Notes under the pieces: model-generated
What the model saw: the letters and a program-made list of their open reading frames with translations, nothing else
Told to the model about the DNA's origin: nothing
The model's database searches: none
Program-made: the position numbers and the translations under genes
In this document: positions 6,935 to 11,060 of the stretch, one piece after another
Position numbering within the stretch: position 1 is the stretch's first letter
Layout: each line of letters opens with the position of its first letter
DNA from: JANWHF01 sp036276235
Lineage (GTDB): Bacteria > Planctomycetota > Phycisphaerae > Tepidisphaerales > Tepidisphaeraceae
Length of the DNA: 11,060 nt
Assembly: GCA_036276235.1 (NCBI GenBank)
Contig: DATBDZ010000444.1
Span: 1-11,060 of the forward strand
Direction of reading: 5' to 3'

Positions 6935-7065
6935 CAGATTCTCCTTCGTTGAAGTAAATGTTGCCGATCATTGAAACGTAGCACCGAAGCATATTGAAGT
7001 CAATTATCTTTATATCAATACAATTGGGCTTCGGGTATGATTGTTTTTGGAGCAGGCAGCGTTCC
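6935..7065. promoter_or_regulatory. Divergent rutE-marR promoter region with candidate MarR operator
   Basis: The 131-bp gap contains an AT-rich core (about 6991-7025). On the minus strand TTGACT (7003-6998), 17 bases, then TACGTT (6980-6975) makes a plausible sigma-70 promoter for rutE. The palindrome ATTGA-AG-TCAAT (6993-7004) overlaps that -35 box, as expected for a repressor site. A second symmetric pair, CAATT...AATTG (7001-7005 and 7022-7026), lies beside it. The promoter for marR is less clear. Exact operator boundaries are inference. Confidence 0.4.
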
Positions 7066-7536
7066 ATGAAGAAAGAAACTGCGACACCCGTGCACACGTG
7101 GCTCGTCATGATGAAGGCGATGAACGCCATCGCGCGATTTGCCGTGGCTGGATTGGAGAAATCCGGGCTGGGCGATTCTGATTTCCGCGTTTTAGAGGTG
7201 CTGCTTCACAAGGGGCCGCTGCCGGTCAACGTGATTGGTCCGAAGGTCAACCTGACGCCCGGGTCGATCAGCGTGGCGGTCGAGCGGCTTGTCGCCAAGG
7301 GCCTGGTGAGCCGCGCCGAATGCGCAGAGGACCGCCGGATTCGCATCGTTGCCCTGACACGCCGCGGGAAGAGCCTCATCACGCCGATCTTTCGCGAGCA
7401 CGTCGCGACGATCGAGAAAGTGTTTGCGGGCATTTCACAGGATGAGATGCGACAGCTCGAGCACCAACTGAAGCGGATCGGAAGGAAAGCGGAGTCGCTC
7501 TTGGATCAGACCGTTTCCAAGCGTCGGCGCGGTTAG
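7066..7536 (+). CDS. MarR-family transcriptional regulator
   Basis: The 156-residue protein has the MarR winged-helix layout: helix 1 (HTWLVMMKAMNAIARFAVAGL, about 10-30), DSDFRVLEVLLHKGPLPVNVIGPKVNLTPGSISVAVERLVAKGLVSR (37-83) as the helix-turn-helix, and the wing CAEDRRIRIVALTRRGK (86-102) with the conserved DRR. C-terminal helices (about 105-148) complete the dimer domain. It binds DNA as a dimer, and phenolic or oxidative signals release many family members. The adjacent divergent rutE is its probable target. The ATG at 7066 fits the family length. GGAG (7049-7052) lies 13 bases upstream, rather far, so initiation may be weak. An in-frame TTG at 6994 was rejected because it sits inside the promoter region. 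The ligand is unknown. Confidence 0.9.
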   Translation: MKKETATPVHTWLVMMKAMNAIARFAVAGLEKSGLGDSDFRVLEVLLHKGPLPVNVIGPKVNLTPGSISVAVERLVAKGLVSRAECAEDRRIRIVALTRRGKSLITPIFREHVATIEKVFAGISQDEMRQLEHQLKRIGRKAESLLDQTVSKRRRG

Positions 7537-7794
7537 AGCAACGAGCTCGCCCGGGCATTCCAGTCAAGCGTTACCGTCACGGAGTATCCACGCCGGGGCA
7601 GAGTCGGCGCAAGAGGCGCACATTTCGCTGTCCCGCGCGGCCGCCGCGCCGCCCCGGATCTCCGAGCGCGAGCACCACCGATAATTCGAACGGAGCGCAC
7701 GGAGAATCCCGGCTGGCGCGGCGTTCAGATTCATCACCAAAGCAGCGGCGCCTGCGCCGCTCTAGCCGGGCGTGGTCGATGTGCATCAACACAA
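7537..7794. other. Noncoding gap downstream of marR
   Basis: Between the marR stop and the terminator of protease 2 I see no credible gene. Frames that cross it on the minus strand are the wrong frame of the protease and continue past its stop. One compact palindrome, AGCGGCGC-CT-GCGCCGCT (7744-7761), is present without a T-run. No marR terminator with a U-tail is evident. Confidence 0.6.
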
Positions 7795-7826
7795 ACGGGA
7801 GGACCGGCTTTCGCCGATCCTCCCGT
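7795..7826 (-). terminator. Terminator hairpin of protease 2
   Basis: ACGGGAGGACCGGC (7795-7808) pairs with GCCGATCCTCCCGT (7813-7826) around TTTC, with one imperfect position. It lies 40 bases beyond the protease 2 stop. The U-tail on the minus strand (TTTGTGTTG) is weaker than that of paralog 1. Position and sequence correspond to the terminator at 4771-4804. An A-T pair in the lower stem of that copy is G-C here, so pairing is kept. Confidence 0.7.
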
Positions 7827-7866
7827 CGCGTCACCGCATTTCCCCTTTTCGTTGCAACACGCGGCG

Positions 7867-8919
7867 CTACAGTGAAGCCGTCACGAACTCGTCGAGCTCG
7901 CCGAAGACCGCGCTGGCGTTCACCCACATGTAACCGTCGTTGGTCGAGTTGTACGTGCTCGAGCCAGAGACGTAGCCGGGGTTGTAGCCCCAGGGATTGC
8001 GGACCTCGATCTGATTCACGCCATTGAGCACGCGGGCGGAAACGACCGAGTACTCGTGGCCATGGACCAGCGGGCCGCCGCCGGTGCCCTTGGTGCCAAA
8101 GTCCATGCTGGTGTTGAAGATCAAACCCCACACCACGTCGTTGAACAGGTCCTGGCTCGTGTGAACGCTCGGGAGCACTTCCGAAGGAGTCGCCGCGCCA
8201 AGGTCTTTCAACGATTCGCTGCCCCAGCCGCCGCTGATCGTGCTGTAGCAGGCCGGGATGTTGCGGTTGCGGAAATAGGTGAACGCCTTTTCCATCATGG
8301 CAACCCACGTGCAGCCGCCCTGGCCAAGCTTGGCATATTCCAACTGGCCGTAGACGTTCTCCGGCAGCTTGCCATCGATATGCTCATTGATGGTCGCAGT
8401 GGGGCTGGTGTGGAAGAGCACATCGTAGGTTCCATCAGCGCGCTGGTGGATCGAGTTGGTGATGACCGAAGGATCGCGCTGCGCGACTTCCGCGAGGGTC
8501 GCGAGAAACCAGCAGTCGCCGACCTGGCCCTGGGCCACGTCCTTGGGGCTTGGCCCGCCGGCGGCAAACAGCGGGTTGGCCGAGAAATTCTTCCACTGCG
8601 TCACATCGCTGTTGACCTGCGGCTCGATGAAGAACGGGAACGGCCGATAGATGATCCCTGTCGTGACGATCGACACCTTGTCGATCAGCGAGATCGTGCC
8701 GTTGCCAGTAGCCGCGCCATGGCCCTGCGTCGCATGTCCCTTGTTGGCATGAGTCTTATTCGCATGAACATTCGTCTGCTGAACATCGGCAGGCAGGAAC
8801 GCCGGAACGTGCGGGACGCTGGCCGACATCATCTGGCGATTTTCCAACGCCTCGATCGGCTGCACGAAGGCGTTGGTCTTCTGGGTCTTGGTCACGGTAT
8901 TGTTCTTCGCGATGCTCAT
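7867..8919 (-). CDS. Calpain-like (C2 family) cysteine protease, paralog 2
   Basis: The 350-residue protein is a full-length sister of the gene at 4844-5890. Catalytic residues are intact: Gln130 and Cys136 in QGQVGDCWFLATLA, His288 in HGHEYSVV and Asn308 in RNPWGY. By hand alignment 111 of 140 residues match paralog 1 across positions 91-230. The N terminus (MSIAKNNTV...) keeps the LEPR-xLL-like motif as LENRQMMSA (25-33) followed by VPHVPAFLP. The most divergent part is the linker at about 44-75, here rich in His, Asn, Lys, Gly and Thr. Like its sister it consists only of leader, linker and protease core, with no regulatory domains. Start 8919 has AAAAGGAG with 8-base spacing. Preserved triads in both copies argue that both are under selection as enzymes. 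Whether they differ in target or expression cannot be seen. Confidence 0.9.
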   Translation of the reverse strand: MSIAKNNTVTKTQKTNAFVQPIEALENRQMMSASVPHVPAFLPADVQQTNVHANKTHANKGHATQGHGAATGNGTISLIDKVSIVTTGIIYRPFPFFIEPQVNSDVTQWKNFSANPLFAAGGPSPKDVAQGQVGDCWFLATLAEVAQRDPSVITNSIHQRADGTYDVLFHTSPTATINEHIDGKLPENVYGQLEYAKLGQGGCTWVAMMEKAFTYFRNRNIPACYSTISGGWGSESLKDLGAATPSEVLPSVHTSQDLFNDVVWGLIFNTSMDFGTKGTGGGPLVHGHEYSVVSARVLNGVNQIEVRNPWGYNPGYVSGSSTYNSTNDGYMWVNASAVFGELDEFVTASL

Positions 8920-8973
8920 GGGAAAAACTCCTTTTCTTTGTTTGTTTCCCGCTCACACTCAAGGCGTGTGAGC
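8920..8973 (-). promoter_or_regulatory. Structured 5' leader of protease 2
   Basis: On the minus strand the hairpin GCTCACAC...GTGTGAGC (8973-8951, perfect 8-bp stem, 7-base loop) comes first. GGGAAA (8950-8945) then pairs with TTTCCC (8925-8920), enclosing the AAAAGGAG ribosome site. Compared with the leader of paralog 1, two base pairs of the first stem have changed on both sides together (T-A to C-G), and a G-U of the second stem has become G-C. Confidence 0.55.
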
Positions 8974-9238
8974 CAATTGACGGGGGATCATGCTAGTGGC
9001 AGGAATTTGCGGGAGAAATTACAAACGATTTGCCGGTTTCAACTGGCATCTGGCATGCGGCGGGATAAGGAGTTACGAGAAATGGGTCTGTTGCGGGAGG
9101 TGTGTTCGCGAGCGAGAATGGGCCGCCGCAGAATGATCTGATGGGCCGGGAATGGGGTTTAAATGAGGGTGGTATTCTCGCGCACCGCGAGCGGGGAATG
9201 GTTGGCGAGTACCAATCCAACAGAGACGCAGTAGAACG

Positions 9239-9420
9239 TCATGCTGAAGTACTCCGAAGCATCTGGCTGCTTGCGCGAATGGCCAGATGCTTCGGGGTAC
9301 CTGCTCTGAAAATGCGGCGGGCAGTGCCCGCCCTACGCGCCGCATCATCGTAGGGCGGGCACTGCCCGCCGTTTTCATGCTTCGCGGGTGCGCAGACGGC
9401 ACGTGGCCACTCAGCATGAC
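9239..9420. repeat. Composite nested inverted-repeat element
   Basis: GTCATGCTGA at 9239-9248 recurs inverted at 9411-9420, forming the outer ends. Inside, GTACTCCGAAGCATCTGGC (9249-9267) pairs with 9282-9300 at 18 of 19 positions around a 14-base loop. A GTAG REP pair (9315-9371) follows, listed separately. The GTCATGCTGA...GAAGCATCT theme resembles a dispersed repeat of GC-rich bacteria. No coding capacity is present. Confidence 0.65.
9315..9371. repeat. Third inverted pair of GTAG-type REP units
   Basis: GTAG (9350-9353) followed by GGCGGGCACTGCCCGCC (plus strand) faces the same unit inverted at 9336-9315, with 13 bases between. The two copies are identical across the hairpin. The flanks also mirror each other (GAAAA before, TTTTC after). 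The 13-base gap equals that of the two pairs at 2721-2854. Confidence 0.75.
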
Positions 9421-9618
9421 AACTCTTTCGAACTGAGTGTGAACCGCGAATAAGCCGAAATGACAAATCCTGCGCGGACCCTGCGCCGCGCGCGGCCTTG
9501 CATTTCCCTGCCCTGCACACGTAGGCTGTCGGCTCACTCATCGTGAAATTTTTTCGCGTGTCGGCGTTTGTGCGCCGGAAATTGGAATCGACCGGTCAAA
9601 CGATCACCAAGGGCATCC

Positions 9619-10743
9619 ATGAAAACGACGCGTCACCCGACTCTCATGGTTGCAGCGCTAGGCGCTCACTGCTCAGTAAGGTGGGTGTGCGTGTGCGTGT
9701 TCGGATTGGCGCTATCTACCGGTTGCGGGTCGATCGGCCCCAAGACTATTCCAGCCGATCGCTTCGACTACAGCACCGCCGTTGCCGATTCGTGGAAGCA
9801 GCAGACGCTCTTAAACATCGTCAAGCTGCGGTACATGGATTTGCCGGTGTTCGTGGATGTGTCGTCCGTCGTGGCGGGGTACTCGCTGCAAACGGGCGTC
9901 ACTGTCAATGGCACGGTTTCCTCCGAACGGGCGGTTCAGGGGAATTTCGGTGCGGTGTCCGGCCAGGCCGTCTACACCGACCGGCCGACGATTACCTATG
10001 TGCCGATGACGGGCGAGAAGTTTCTGCGCGGGCTCATGAGGCCGATCGATCCTAAAGACATTTTCTTTATGCTCCAGACAGGATACGCGGCGGACTTCAT
10101 TCTGGGTCTTACCGTCGAGTCGCTCAATGGAGTTCGCAATCGCGCGACGACCGGCGGCATCGTTCGTGAAGCAGACCCGGAGTTTGTTCAAGCACTGACA
10201 TTGCTGCGCGACGTGCAAACCGCCGGCGGATTTGGGATGCGCGTCGAGGAGGACAAGATCAAAGGCTCGACTGCCGTGCTGTTCTTCCGGCGCGAAGATC
10301 TGCCTCCGGATATCGCGGAAAAGTCGGCGCAAATCCGGCGGCTTCTGAAGATGCCCGCAGAGGGGCAAAAATTTAACCTGACGTACTCACCCGTGCGCGG
10401 GGCGGATAGCGAGCTGACCGTGAACAGCCGTTCGATGTTGCAGATCATGGCGGCCTTCGCCAGCTACCTGGACGTGCCGGCGGAACATCTGAAGGAACAC
10501 AGCGCCATTCCATCCTTTGAACATGTCGCCCCGGAAGATCGGCAGGAAGTCGTTCGGATTCACAGCGGCAAGAGCAGGCCCGCCAGCGCCTTCGCCGCCG
10601 TGCATTACCGCGACTATTGGTATTGGGTCGAGGATGGCGATCTGCGAACCAAGCGCGCCCTCACGGCGGTTATGTTCTTCTTCACCATGGCCGAAACCGG
10701 GGGAAACGAACCCTTGCCTCTCATTACCATTCCGGCTCAATAG
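9619..10743 (+). CDS. Conserved lipoprotein of unknown function
   Basis: The 374-residue protein starts MKTTRHP, followed by a hydrophobic stretch (about 19-33) and a lipobox-like LSTGCGS with the lipidated Cys at 36, so it should be a membrane-anchored lipoprotein outside the cytoplasm. Directly after comes IGPKTIPADRFDYSTAVADSWKQQTLLNIVKLRYMDLPVFVDVSSVV (39-85). The pattern FDY..A...SW..Q.LLN.VKLRY.D.PVF.DV.S is one I know from hypothetical lipoproteins of proteobacteria and planctomycetes, with no established role. The remainder is soluble, mixed alpha/beta, ending in RDYWYWVEDGDLRTKRALTAVMFFFTMAETG. The ATG at 9619 was preferred over an in-frame TTG at 9568 because it gives a normal signal peptide with a basic start. 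AAGGG lies a few bases upstream. It is 63 bases from the kinase gene, so a shared transcript is possible. Confidence 0.8.
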   Translation: MKTTRHPTLMVAALGAHCSVRWVCVCVFGLALSTGCGSIGPKTIPADRFDYSTAVADSWKQQTLLNIVKLRYMDLPVFVDVSSVVAGYSLQTGVTVNGTVSSERAVQGNFGAVSGQAVYTDRPTITYVPMTGEKFLRGLMRPIDPKDIFFMLQTGYAADFILGLTVESLNGVRNRATTGGIVREADPEFVQALTLLRDVQTAGGFGMRVEEDKIKGSTAVLFFRREDLPPDIAEKSAQIRRLLKMPAEGQKFNLTYSPVRGADSELTVNSRSMLQIMAAFASYLDVPAEHLKEHSAIPSFEHVAPEDRQEVVRIHSGKSRPASAFAAVHYRDYWYWVEDGDLRTKRALTAVMFFFTMAETGGNEPLPLITIPAQ

Positions 10744-10806
10744 CGCATCGGAGCCAATCGACAATTCATAGTGGATTCCGCCGATCTTCGATTAAGCTGG
10801 CTACCG

Positions 10807-11060
10807 ATGAGCGCATCGGGTTCCTTCGAGATTGAGCCGGCCATGCTGGAGCTATTCCAGGCGGAGATGGATACGCACATCCCCGTCCTCAACGAAGGGC
10901 TGCTCGCGCTGGAAAAGAACCAGGCGGGCGGGCGCGAAATTGAGGGGATGATGCGGGCTGCACATTCGATCAAAGGGGCGGCAAAGATTGTCGGCATCGA
11001 GCCGGCGGTTCGCGTGGCGCACGCCATGGAGGATTGCTTTACCGCCGCCAAGGAAAGTCG
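10807..11060 (+). CDS. WspE/CheA-type hybrid histidine kinase, N-terminal HPt domain (partial)
   Basis: Only the first 84 complete codons are in the window and the gene runs off the right edge. The protein opens with a histidine phosphotransfer domain: MLELFQAEMDTHIPVLNEGLLALE (13-36), then RAAHSIKGAAKIVG (50-63) with the phospho-accepting His53, then AVRVAHAMEDCF. This is the CheA P1 signature and is especially close to WspE-like kinases (AAHSIKGAARIVG...AHAMED), which drive surface-sensing Wsp pathways through a diguanylate cyclase. The rest (dimerisation, ATPase, CheW, receiver) must lie beyond the window. An in-frame GTG at 10771 would add 12 residues. The ATG at 10807 is preferred because it sits just ahead of the conserved domain, though neither has a strong ribosome site. 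Confidence 0.85.
   Translation, partial: MSASGSFEIEPAMLELFQAEMDTHIPVLNEGLLALEKNQAGGREIEGMMRAAHSIKGAAKIVGIEPAVRVAHAMEDCFTAAKES

Larger units (their letters stand above)
8974..9618. other. Long noncoding region between protease 2 and the lipoprotein gene
   Basis: No credible gene is visible in these 645 bases. Frames crossing it are tails of antisense frames over the protease or run through repeats. It contains a small palindrome CTCGCG-CAC-CGCGAG (9177-9191) and the composite repeat 9239-9420. The promoter of the protease 2 leader (reading left) and that of the lipoprotein (reading right) should lie here, but I cannot place either with confidence. Confidence 0.6.

Noticed and set aside
7577..8308. 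Minus-strand frame crossing the end of protease 2
   Set aside because: It is the wrong reading frame of the protease, which has a complete catalytic triad in its own frame.
8056..9141. Long plus-strand open frame (361 codons) antisense to protease 2
   Set aside because: It mirrors the protease codons, a similar shorter frame opposes paralog 1, and the protein is Arg/Ala/Asp-rich without domain features.

Overview
The window is GC-rich and reads most naturally as a planctomycete chromosome. Two secreted-type calpain-family proteases carry the N-terminal motif LESRQMLSA / LENRQMMSA, a variant of the LEPR-xLL motif typical of planctomycete extracellular proteins. The dispersed hairpin repeats, the uncharacterised lipoprotein and the WspE-like CheA fragment fit that, but the taxon is inference from gene content.

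Layout. 1-744 has no convincing gene. It holds a single GTAG-type REP hairpin and a 35-bp-arm hairpin built from CTTTGCG units. 745-2724 encodes an MFS_3-type exporter with a C-terminal soluble domain, ending inside a REP element. Two REP pairs (2721-2854) separate it from a PaaK-type CoA ligase (2862-4223), which meets a small membrane-anchored protein on the minus strand (4224-4655) with directly abutting stop codons. From 4771 to 8973 lie two paralogous calpain-like cysteine proteases, both on the minus strand. They bracket a small plus-strand antitoxin-like protein (6116-6337), a RutE-type nitroreductase (6344-6934, minus) and a divergent MarR regulator (7066-7536, plus). From 8974 to 9618 there is noncoding sequence with a composite inverted-repeat element. 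After that come a conserved lipoprotein of unknown function (9619-10743) and the start of a WspE/CheA-type histidine kinase with its HPt domain (10807 to the window end).

How the parts work together. marR and rutE form a classic divergent regulator/target pair, with a palindrome overlapping a plausible rutE promoter. The two proteases appear to be a duplication of a whole transcription unit: 5' leader hairpin, Shine-Dalgarno, coding region and terminator hairpin are all kept, with base changes in the stems that preserve pairing. The other genes look like independent units. No CRISPR array, tRNA, rRNA, complete insertion sequence or prophage gene was recognised.
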